A stretch of DNA of 64,000 nt from Ypsolopha sequella (Eukaryota; Arthropoda; Insecta; Lepidoptera; Ypsolophidae). Location of the stretch: NCBI GenBank assembly GCA_934047225.1, contig OW203990.1, positions 21,307,045-21,371,044 of the forward strand, read 5' to 3'. Positions 35,915 through 47,900 of the stretch are shown piece by piece. Below the pieces are notes generated by a model. It was not told the DNA's origin. It was given only the letters and a program-made list of their open reading frames with translations, and did not search any database. The translations under genes were made by a program, and so were the position numbers. How positions within the stretch are numbered: position 1 is the stretch's first letter; each line of letters begins with the position of its first letter.

Positions 35915-38900
35915 GCCCAAGCAAGGCACCCTCCGGAGGTCACGGTGGGAGGGAGGTGGAGAATGCTCATAGCATACCAACGTAACCGGTTACGTTGGTT
36001 ATGTGGGACTCACTGAGTGCCTACCCACTAAACTCCACCTAATTTGGTTTGGCCCGTGAGGGTCTTAAAACCTTTATCTGAAGCGACCCCCTCTGGGGAA
36101 AGGGGGCGCTAGCGGAGCCCTATAGGGGCATCCGCTGGATAAGAACACTAAGTGTTAATTTCTGGGTTGGAAGGAAGAGCTAGGCTCTGATCGTTTGGTT
36201 TGAGCCTTCAGCTCATCGAAGGCTTTCAGAAGGCGATTGAGATGGGCTGAGAGTTTGTCAGGGGGATCGGAGAGGACGTTTCTTGGTCTTCGAACCTTGT
36301 ATCGGGATGTAGACGGAGCAGTATAGGAGACTGTCTCGCGTACTAACGGATTGGGGTGTTCTTCAGAAGATTTGAAGAAAGTCTCTGAGAGGGATTTCAT
36401 GAATTGTTGGAGGGTGGGTAGCTCCAAATCACGATGGAGGTCTGCGTTGCGCACGTACCATGGTGCGTTGGCCGCTCTCCGACAGAATAAGTTCTGTACT
36501 ACCTGCATTTTATACAGGACTTTGGGGTTCGCTTGTGCGAAGACAGGGGAAGCGTACGTTAACACAGGTCGGATGCAGACCTTGTATAGTGTTCGCTTGT
36601 TCCTGAGAGACATTTTACTGTGCCTGCCTAACATGCTGTTAAGCCGGTACAGATAGAAGCGGGCTGTGCGCGTCACTCTATTGACGTGGGGTGTAAAAGT
36701 TAGTCTCGAGTCCAGAGTGACTCCTAAGTATTTGGCAGTGCTATGCCAAGGGACAGGGGTACCTAGCATTCGGACATTGGGGTTGTCATGGTGACGGCGT
36801 TTGTAGTCAAAGCGAATCGCGGAACTCTTATCTGGGTTCACATCGATGCGCCATCTTTGAAACCATTCTCCAAGGTCATCGATAGACTTTTGGAGTTTGG
36901 CGAGGATAGTCGGGGGGTTATGTCCTTTGACATAGAGAGCAGTGTCATCTGCGAAGAGTGATAGCTGTACCCCGTTTGTGGGGACGGGAATATCGTTTGT
37001 GTATAACGAGTAGAGGATTGGGGAGAGAACTGATCCCTGGGGGACTCCAGCCCTTAGGGGGCGTGGAGAGGAGAGCAGCCCTTCATGTCTGAAGCGGAAT
37101 GAGCGATCTTTGAGGTATGATGCCACCATGCGGACAAGACGGTCGGAGAGGCCTGTCTTGTGTAGTTTGAATATGAGGCCTTCATGCCAGACTTTGTCGA
37201 AAGCTTTCGCAACGTCAAAGAAAACAGCGACAGTAGGGTACCGTCTTGGATAGAATCCACTTAGTATGTATTCTACTATACGGTGGACTTGTTGGGGGCA
37301 AGAGTGCTTGGCTCTGAAGCCGAATTGATAAGGATTGATGATCGGATCTCCATCTGTTGGGAATAAGTGGGTTTTCATGCGTGAAAGCATAACCCTCTCC
37401 AATAGTTTCCCCAATGATTTGAGGAGGCTAATTGGGCGGTGACTGGCAGGGAGGTTGAGAGGTTTTCCTGGTTTGGGTATACCTATGACTATGGCTTCTT
37501 TCCACGCTTTTGGGAAGTGGCCGAAATTAAAGCAAGCGTTAAATATGAGGGCTAGCAAGGTGAGTACTTGCTGGGGAAGGTGCTTGAGGGCTTTATTGGA
37601 GATCCCGTCCGCGCCTGGCGCTTTCTTGGGTTTTAGGCCTCTGATGAAGAAGTGGATTTCATCTTCGGTCACTGTGATGGGTTCAGACGTGAGGGGGAGG
37701 GAGTTTCGATAGTGATTCTCGTCCTCCACCTCTTTTATGTGGGAGGGGTCAGTTGGTTGGGAGCTGGGGGAGCACTGTGAGGCAATGCTATCCGCAAAGC
37801 ATTCTGCTTTTTCCTCGTCCTCGAAGGCTGTTGAGCCATCGGGGCAGGTCAGAGGGGGGATGTGAGTGATTGCGTCTATCCTGAGAGCTCTCGCCATTGG
37901 ATAGAACGCAACGTGTGATGGGGATATCTTTTCCATGAGCTCACTTCTACGGGATTCATTGAGCTCAGAGAGAGCTGACTTAAGTTTGCGACTCAATTGA
38001 TTCGCGGTCCGTCTGTATTCTGGGGTGGGATAGATTGCTGCTCTCCTTTGGGCTGCTCTCTTAGCTTTTAGTAGATTGGAGATTTCCAGGGGAAGCTGTT
38101 GGGGTGGCTTTGAGGAGGTCTTTTCGTTCTCTTTGAGAGAGGAATTGATTAGATCCGTTAGCGAGTCTATTGTAGCATCAATTTTGTCTGTACTATCAAA
38201 GTAGTCAGGTGGGAGGTTGAGGGGAGATTCGGGGGCATCTATGGCCGAAGCTAATGAGTTCTTGAAGCCTTCCCAATTTGTAAAGGTCTTGGGGGGAGGT
38301 AGAACGTCATTTGGGGGACCTAGTCTAAGGGAGACTGGGCGATGGTCAGAGCCAAGTGTAACGAATGAAGTTCCTTCATTCATACAGAAATCTATAAATT
38401 ACTTTGTACTGCTTTTATTCGTTATTTTATACCAGTAACTGCATCTATGATCTGAACTTCGGCAATTTAGAATTAGACCCAATCTATTTTGAAGAAGTGG
38501 GCGTAGCCAAATATTAATAATTTAATTGATATTTCGTTCGTATGCCTTCATGTTTAAGTTCAAGTTTGAACAACATTGAATTCACTTATAACCTTATGGA
38601 AAGAAATGTCACGTGAATTCCAGAAACAATTTAATAACAGCCTAAACTAATGTAAAGAAACAAGGACGTATTAGCGACCTTATTTCACAGCGTCACAAGG
38701 GTCAAGCTACAGGGCATAGAAACGCTTTCATCTATATTTTACTTAGCAATTGGCGCCAGTATGATTTTTTTTTAGAGTTCCCATGCAATAAAACAAACAT
38801 AAGTTTGGCCCTAGAGAATGTGTCAAATTTTATGATGTTGAAACCATGTTCGTATTTTTTGTGAAACTTGTAAAATCTTGGAAGAAGCCACAGATCTACA

Positions 38901-41900
38901 AATGTCGGAGAGGTGGTGTGTTTTTATTGATAAAATTTGTTTAGAAACTTGAATTATAAAAAGTGTGTCATGTCATGTTCGGAAGCTAGGTCTGATGTAA
39001 TGATAATAGTTAAATGACTTAGAACACAAACATATAAAATAAAACGTGTTCTACCTCATGTTCTTTCAATTAATCGATTTCATGAAATTCAAAAAGGTCC
39101 AAAATAGTTTGCATTATGAATAAGATTAAAATAGCAGTATTTGGACTAGTAAATTATTCAGCATTCTATATTTAAATGTTTCTTTACTTATTTTCTATAG
39201 ATTTGAATGGCACATCTAAAATTATTGTAGATCTATGTTTCACGAGTTGAAAAAGAGATTAGTTTTAATGTGTTTCACGCTCTTGACTGTTTTTGTTGAG
39301 TTTTAGCTAAACAGGCCTCAAGTAGTGTTTGACAACTAATTAATTTACGAAATAATGTGTCTGGAAGGAAGGCGGAGCTTAAAACTATGGAAAATTTAGG
39401 AAAAACCATAGGTGGGGAAAAGGAAAGAGTGGACAGTTGGGTGACGAGACGCTCGGAAACAGGTCGATCTAGGAAACACGTCGCGTACATTTTGTTTTCT
39501 TAGATTAAAATAAACGCCTCTAGGTCATAGATAGCCGAAGGACACTCAGGTTACGCGCGGACCCGCGAGGTCACCTGAAGTCTAGATCTTTCGCGTGTAC
39601 GGGCGGAAAGGAACGTTTATGAGAAAACGCTTCGAAGTGTTGTGATTTACGTTGTGTTTAACGTCGGTTCTGAAATAATTTATATTAGCGACGTGCACGG
39701 TTGTAATTCAGAGCTCTGGAATTAAATTCTCGCGATCGAAATGAATGTAGTGTCGCCACAGGTTTATAAAGTACGCGAGTGTTTTGGCTCGTGCCAAATA
39801 TATTTGTGTCTATATATTTACTTTTAATACACACACAAATCTCCACTATACATAATGTACTTTCTACAAGAACATATATTTATCGTTTTATTTATTTATT
39901 TCCCCCTTTTTGTCCATAGAATCGTCTACGTTTTCTCCGGAACTGCTTACTTTAGATTGTAGGGGAGTCCAATGGGTTTTCAGATGCTGGAAGGAACGAC
40001 AGAGTGGCTTCAATCGACTTTCATTATATTTTCATTTCCCATATAGCTATTTTCCTTTTAACAGATTTCTACGTAGCGGAGCTGATTAACGAAAGGACTC
40101 CCCGAAAACATTTCTTAGACGATAGGGTTCATATTTTAGCTTTTGTTTGTGAGTGCTGTGATTTGAAAATGTGTCTTTATCTTAGGAACCACAGAGGTTT
40201 AGGGGTTGGTTTTTTGGAGACTGTGTCTTGCCAGATTTCCGGTTCCTGATACCAGTCAGCCTAGATGCGATCCCTTGCTATGTTGCTTGCGTGTGACTCT
40301 AGAGCCGTTCAGGGTTTAACGACTTGCGAGCTGGAGGATTCACCTTCGAAAACCAATCCAAAACGTCGAGCGTAGAAAACCGTAGAACTGACTGGATATC
40401 TAGTCGTAGGAAAGATGAATGCTTAAGTGATGTTTTGCGAGGGTTTTGTATGACCGAGTAAATTTCTAGGGCCTTTTAGGTGTACTAGGATGGCTAGCTT
40501 GGCGCAGGATTCTGCTGGAAACGTTATCGTTCTGTGCGATAGCGTGGGGACGTCTATAAAGGTGTGTTGGGAGGGCGTCTTCTAAATCTGTAGGACCCCC
40601 ACTTCATTCTGGACTCATCTGGGTCTAGAATCCCCTCAAATACCAAAAGTCTAGCTAAATCAACGTACAGCGTGCAGCCACCGTGCCTCGAGTATCTACG
40701 GTTCATCAACCCCTTTTTCTAACCCGAACAACTGCAATATTATATTTTACACACACCCACACACACATTTTACTATTATATCCGATAATTACATAATAAT
40801 TTATCTAATTAAAAATATGATGTCGCGCGCAACTTACGATTATGAAAGTGTTATTCTTTAAACGGAGTGTCGAATCAAAAGTGGTTTTACATAGTGATTT
40901 AGTCATAATGTGTTTCGTTTTCCCTTGGAATTTCAATGGCAATAATAGCCTTGAAATATAGCTGAGTTCCAGAATACAGCTAAGTCGTATCATTTAACCA
41001 ATAACTAGTACATTCGTTTTTCTTGATTACTTTATTTTTCTTTGTTGAATTATGATATACATTGTTTTGAGCATAACCGTTTTGTAACATAACGTAGTGT
41101 CCTGATCTACTAGACGATCACACAAATAAATCACGGCCAATGATTTAATTTGTAATTAATAAATCGATGTACTCTCAAGTATGTCATAATAACTTAGGAG
41201 ACGTAGAGAGGTATATACAATACAATAACTTCCATCTACGGGTGTTGTCGCTTGCAGCGGTCATCGTTTGATTATTAAATAAATACATACTAAGTACTGT
41301 ACGTACATATGACTGTACATAACACATATGTATATACATGTATAAGCAGAATAAATATTTCTCTCTTTAGTTACAAATAGTCCCAGAACCCTTTTGTTAC
41401 AGATAGTACTCGTGACCAGGATCACAATTGTTCTATTACAGGAGTACTTACTTTACTTCAGAAACGATTTGTTACACAAGGTCATCTAGTGTTTCGATTG
41501 CCCTCAGATTCAGGGACACGCCCTTCGTGAGTGCAAAGTCTAAAACGTCTGGGGAGTGATCCGTATTATCAGGATAATGAGTCGGGGCGTATGGGGATAA
41601 GACATTGATCTCGAGTGCATTTGTTATGCCGAGGAGTTTTCTACCATTAGTATTGGTTTTTAGGCAGGTCCAGTCAGTGTGTTTAGAGTTGAAATCTCCG
41701 AACACAATGACCGAATCGCCCATAGAGAGGAGAGCTTCAAAGTCTCTTTTAACAGGTCTTTTGGTGGGGGGGATGTAGATAGATGCTATGATTAGCGTTG
41801 GATGGCCTGACATGGCTAGTCTACATATAGTGGCTTCCATAGTCTCGAGTGGGGGCGTGGGAAGGGAAGAGCAGTGGAGGGCTTTCCTATAGTATATGGC

Positions 41901-44900
41901 TGTCCCTCCGAGGGGATCTTCTTCTCTTCTATCATTTCGTAGAAGAGAGAATTTTGGGATCGAGAGCCCCTTAAGGTTCTTAGACTTAAGAAACGTCTCT
42001 TGGAGGAGAAGTAGATCTACTTCGTTTTTTTGAAGGTAGAGTTTTAGCTCAGGGAGGTTTGAGCGTAAACCTCTACAGTTATAGGAGGTGAGCGAGATGC
42101 CCTTGGGTTTTTGTCTAGCTGTACGGGCTTGAGACATTATAATGACGTGAGAAGGTGAGAGTGTTCAACGAGCGCTAGAAGGCGCTGTTGGGGGGTGCGT
42201 GAAGCGCGCAGCTTATTAGCTAATGACGAAATCTCGTGTACATTAATGTTCGAGATTACGTCGTGGATCAGTCTCATATCATCAGCCAGGGAGGGCGTTA
42301 AGCCGTCTGGTTGCGACTGAGACGTGACGGGGGAGGCGACGGGTGGTGTGTGTGGGGGGGTCTTTTTCGGGGCCCAGGCCTTGGTCGGGGGGGGGGCCTG
42401 CTGGGGGGTTGCCGCTAGTGGCTTTCCCGGGAGGCTGGGGAAATTATTGGAGTTGATTGGTGGGGGTAAAAGGGGTGGGGGTTTGGTTACCCTGGGTTTA
42501 GGCTTGGGTAGGGTGGAGCGTGGGGCACGGGGGCAGCCTCTGTAATTGGCTTTATGTCCAACCTGGTTGCAGAGAACGCAGGCTGGAGGGGTAAGGTCTT
42601 CTAGGGGCCTTGGGCACTCTTTGGTGCTGTGGGGGTCGAGGCACTTAACGCACCTTGGGGGGGCTGTGCAGTTTGCAGCTGCGTGGCCATAGAGTTGGCA
42701 GCGACGGCATTGGCCGGGGTACCCGCGGCGGTTGGGTTTTTCTACTTTGATGCAAGAGAGCCCGCAGATTGTGCGGTCCTCTTTAAAGAGTGCCTTAGCG
42801 GCCGGGGAGTTGGTCATAATGACCAGGGCCAGGGGGAATCTCTTCCCTGAGCTGCTGTGCATCTTGTGCACAGCTTCAACAGGGAACCCCTGATTTTTGA
42901 GATCATCCATGATCTCGTCATTGGATACCTCGAACGGCATCCCCCGAAGGACAGCGCGGACTTTGCGCTCTTCTTCGAGGGCGTGCGTGTGGTAGGGCCA
43001 GTCTTTGAGAAGTAGGAGCCTGATGAGACTCCTGAAGTCATTAATTGTAGGGGTCATGATCTTAATAGCCACGCCGGTATTGGTGGCTTGGGTGTAGGGG
43101 ATATTTTTCTCGCTGCAAAGCTTGGAGAGAGCCGACCATTTGGTCTTGTCTCTCAACAAGACGGCGGGGGGGGTTTCCTTCTTTGCGAGGCGAGGCTCGC
43201 AGCGGGAGGCTACCTTGGGGGCCGTCTGGGTGGCCGGGGGAGGGGCAGTCTGGGTGGCCGGGGTGGGGGCAGGGGTTTCCTCTGTGGGGGAGAGGGGAGG
43301 GGAGGCTTTTCCCTTCTTTACCCTCTTTTTACGACTCTCAACCCTGGTGAAAGGGTTGATCTCGTCGTTGTTGATGGAACCTGTGAGGGTTCCATCATTG
43401 GACATTTTGTCCGAAGAGTTTGAACTGTTTGAACTCGAGGAGATCGAGGGGGGGGCGGACCTCTTACGGTCAGAGTTGGTGGACGAGTTGTCCGAAAACT
43501 CCATGGTCTGTGATGGAGAGGCAGGGGATTCTGTCTCGAACCTTTGAGGAGTCGCGACCTCCGAGGAAGCCTTGATGAGGCTGACAAAGGCATTCTCGTT
43601 GAAGACGAGGCCTTGGCTAAGGAAGAATTCCTTGGTGAACTCTATCCATGGACCGTAATTCATGGCTAGGAAGGAGTGGGGGTAGAAGTGAGGCAAAAGT
43701 GAAAGTGAAAGTAGGTGAAAAGTGGACGGGGTGAAAGTGGACGTGGGGTAGATCGGGACGGGGTGAAGTGGACGGGTTGAAGTGGACGGGGTGAAGTGGA
43801 CGGGGCGGAGTGGACGGGGCGGAGTGGACGGGGCGAAGTGGACGGGGTGAAGTGGACGGGGCGAAGTGGACGGGGCGAAGTGGACGGGGCGAAGTGGACG
43901 GGGCGAAGTGGACGGGGAGAAGTGGACGGGGTGAAGTGGAAGGGGTGAAGTGGACGGGGTGGAGTGGACGGGGCGGAGTGGACGGGGCGGAGTGGACGGG
44001 GCGGAGTGGACGGGGTGAAGTGGACGGGGTGAAGTGGACGGGGCGGAGTGGACGGGGCGGAGTGGACGGGGTGAAGTGGACGGGGTGAAGTGGACGGGGT
44101 GAAGTGGACGGGGTGAAGTGGGCGGGGTGAGGTGGACGAGGTGAAATGGACGGGGTGAAGTGGACGGGGTGAAGTGGACGGGGGTGAAGTGGACGGGGGT
44201 GAAGTGGACAGGGGTGAAGTGGACAGGGGTGAAGTGGACAGGGGTGAAGTGGACAGGGGGTGAGGGTACAAAAAAAAGGGGGGGGACTAAGAGCACTAAT
44301 GCAGGGGGCGAGTGAGTGACCTCCCTGCCGTCAGTGGCAGGGGGGGGTGAGTGGATGTGATGATCTCTTACGTGACGTCAGAGGTGACTGACGCTTGCTT
44401 GCGTCGATGGCGGCGGCGGCGGCGGCCGATGGCGGCGGCGGCGGCGGCAGCTGCGGGGCAGCTCCGCTCGTCGGCGCGAGGTGGCTCTGCGGGCTGCAGA
44501 GCGGAGAGCACGGTGAGGCGACCGTTCGGCACGGGTGTGCTGAGCGGAATCAGGACGCGCGGGCGCGAGAGCTCGTTTATATATCAACTCGAACCGGCAT
44601 TCGGCTCACCTCGGATGCAGATCGGTTTTCGGCATTTCGATCTTCAATCTCTGTTCATCTATCGTCATCCTTGTCATAATATTTAGTATATAAGCTAGAA
44701 CTTTTAATAAAATTCATTCCATTCCATTCTCAACACTGAGTTTACTTCCTGACCCTGAACACAGTTCCTCCAAACCTTTAATGCTTTATCGCGAGGGATA
44801 AATTTTGCACCTTCCCCTGACAAATTACCTGTGGAGAGTATTATTGCAAGCGTTGAAGATACAATCTTTCGTAATAAAATACCTGTTAACGATGCAGAAT

Positions 44901-47900
44901 GTATCAGGCAAGATATTTCTACTCTGTTGCGCAAATCTAAACTACCTAAGCCGAACATATCTAAGCAAGAACTTTCTGCATTACATCGTTTGCGGGAAAA
45001 TGACGAATTATTGGTGTTACCGGCCGATAAAGGCAATGCGACGGTTATCGTAAACACAATCGATTACGAATGCAAAGTTACGGAGTTAGTAAGTGATACC
45101 AGCACTTACAAAAAAGTCAACTACAATCCAACATCCAGAGTGACAACAAAAGTACAAAAGCTCTTGGAGACATTGCCGGAACACGATTGGGAACTCGTAA
45201 ATCGTCTCAGACCCCGTAACCCTGCTGCTCCAAAAATATATGGGCTACCAAAAATTCACAAGCCCAACTGGCCTCTTAGACCAATAGTTAGCCAGATTGA
45301 TTCGCCGACATACAATTTGTCACGTCATATGGCAAACATTTTACAACCATTGACGGGGAAAACGAGTAGCTATGTGAAGAACTCAAGACACTTCGTTCAA
45401 ATGTTGGATGATGTTCGTTTAAAGGACAACGAACTTATGGTTAGCTTCGACGTGACTTCCTTATTTACGAATGTACCTGTGGGAGAGACTGTAAATATCA
45501 TAGCTGACCTATTGAAGGAAAATGATATGCCTATAGAGTACATGAACATTATAGAATTTTGTCTTCGAAGCGGCTATCTGATCTGGCGTGGAGATTTTTA
45601 CCTTCAAACTGACGGAGTGGCTATGGGTTCCCCCATAGCTCCGGTAGTAGCAAATATATTCACGGAGTGGTTTGAGCAAAAAGCTCTACAGAATACACCG
45701 TATACTCCAAGATACTGGTGGCGTTATGTTGACGATGTTTTTGCCATTGTCAATCGTAATTAAGTGGAACACATCACAGCACACTTAAATTCCATCCATC
45801 CTAAAGTAGCGTTTACTAGTGAGAGTGAAGTCAATGGTGTTTTACCGTTTCTTGACGTGTTGGTGGTACGAAGTCCCGGAGGCAGGTTGGAACACACGGT
45901 GTACAGGAAACAAACACACACAGACCGATACCTGCGAGCCGACTCACACCATCACCCGAAACATCTCTAGTCCGTCCCTCGTACGCTTATTAACAGAGCA
46001 CTGAGTCTGTGCGATCTGCAATATGTCGACGCTGAACTCAGTCATGTCAGAAACGTACTTGAGAATAATGGCTACAATTGGAGGCAGTGTAACCGGATAG
46101 CAAACCAGTCCACCTATCAGCGCCCACATGTCGTTGAAAGAGCTCCGGTATATCTTCCATTTGTGAAGGGTGTGACGGATAAAATAGGACATCTGCTTCG
46201 CCGGAAATACAGCATTAAAACATTTTTCCGTCCACCCAGTAGATTAAGGCAGTTACTGCGTTCGCCGAAGGATAAAGAGCCACTAAATACCCCCGGTGTT
46301 AATTCCATCCCATGTGACTGTGGCAAGAGTAACATTGGTGAGACGAGACGGAACGTGTCAACCAGACTGACGGAACACATTAGACGCATGAGAAAACTCA
46401 ATTGCAACGGATCCGCCGTTGCAGACCATGTCGTAAATTCGGATACTACATATTTTATAAGATTCGATAAAGCGAAAGTGTTAGTTCGTGAAAAGTTATT
46501 TGTGCCACGTAAAATTCGCGAATCCATAGAAATAAGCCGACGTCCGAATTTCAATAGAGACAGTGGTTGGGCTTTGCCCGCGGTGTGGAAACCTGTGCTA
46601 AAAACAGTTATTGGATCACTCACAGACTTTACTGAAAGTGACGTAGATACTATAAGTTCCGCGTGTTTATCCGGTAATTAATAACGCAAGCCCGGAAGTA
46701 ACTAATTGTGCGGACGCCCTACCGGTCCGACCACCAATACCATCTGCATCGATGTCATCCCGAGCCCTGCGAGCCGCAGCCCGCAGTGTGAGGCGTAACG
46801 TCGTCGCGTAAACGTCTTTACTCGCCCAGATGAAGGCAGTCTAAATCTGCTGAAACTGGTCGGCTTTCCCGATCATAACACGTATTGAGGTGAGCCGTTT
46901 TTATATAAATCATGTGCATAACATAATTTATTTAAAACATTCAGAGGAATGGTTCAGGATTTTATTTTTATTATTTCTTCAGTCCGATCATAAGACAAGC
47001 CAAGAAGCCAATTCCTGATTTTTAATCTTGCCTCTTTCACGGAGAAGCCCTCTATGTTACATAGTCTTGTTATTCTGTTGTAAACAATAGGAAACATGAA
47101 ATCAGGAAGATGCTGAGCAAAGGAGGTTTCAACGGTTGTTATTGATACCATATATATACGTTTTAACATAAGATGGGAGTAGGTATCGGAGTTGATTGTT
47201 TGTCGGTGCATGAGAAGAACAGCCTTGAGCATATATAGTTGGCGGATGTTAAGAACGCGAGCCTCCGAATATAAAAGATCTGTGGAATGCCTAAAAGGTT
47301 TTTTAAGCATTACCTTAAGCACAGAACGCTGCGCTCTCTCAACCTCAATCATTGCCGTAAGTCGCGATCCTCCCCACACAGTGATACAGTAATTCAGAAT
47401 AGACTCACATAAAGACGTGTATACAAGATTCATTACATGTTTGTCAGCAGAGTTACGTAATAGTTTCATTATATGAATTAATTTCCTTGTTTTCTGCGAG
47501 AGAGCACTGATGTGTGATTTAAAGGATAGATGTTGGTCTACCATTACTCCCAGGTTACGGATTTCTTCTGAACGGTCAATGCTATCACAGAAACAAGGGT
47601 CAGAAATACCAAACGAGTGGATTTTTAGGCTTATTGGCGATTTAGGTTCCGAGGCTAGAGTCTTGTGGAAACAGATATATTTAGTTTTCTTGGCATTCAA
47701 AGTGAGTAGGTTCATGTCAAGCCAGTGTTTAACTTCAGCTAGCCCCTGATTTGCAGCATGAACTGCTGCATCCCAGGTTCTACCGTGAAATAACACTACA
47801 ATATCATCTGCGTAACTAATGACGTTTGCATTGGACAGGTTGATTTTGCAAAGATCATTCATGTAGAGAATAAAGATAGTGGGTCCAAGAACGCTCCCCT

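Larger units (their letters stand above)
35884..44551 (-). mobile_element. Near-complete jockey-type non-LTR retrotransposon
   Basis: The poly(A) tail is the T run at 35884-35912. AGGACGCGCGG lies at 35873-35883 and again at 44552-44562, a perfect 11-bp target-site duplication that fixes both ends. In minus-strand order: a GC-rich 5'UTR with GGC repeats (44400-44550), a 14-bp minisatellite, ORF1, ORF2 (split by a 3.1-kb insert), and a 3'UTR. Net length is about 5.6 kb. It lies inside the Penelope-like element. Confidence 0.88.
35398..46911 (+). mobile_element. Penelope-like element with inverted terminal repeats, interrupted
   Basis: About 260 bp at the left (35398-35663) is repeated in inverted orientation at the right (46665-46911). 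Between them, after removing the jockey insert (35884-44551), lie Penelope-type RT and GIY-YIG frames. ATGTGCATAAC occurs on both sides (35354; 46912), consistent with a target duplication plus a ~30-bp left extension as known for Penelope elements. Inserted into LINE-C. Confidence 0.78.

Noticed and set aside
35498..35980. Minus-strand ORFs crossing 35884-35912 with a lysine run
   Set aside because: They read through the jockey poly(A) tail into Penelope-element DNA; chimeric by construction.
43666..44296. A long proline/histidine-rich protein (HFTPV repeats) or plus-strand [12 protein letters not shown] protein
   Set aside because: Both come from reading the stop-free 14-bp minisatellite in different frames; ORF1 has a good start at 43663 after the array.
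46117..46623. A 168-codon minus-strand protein
   Set aside because: Antisense shadow of the GIY-YIG part of the Penelope-like element.
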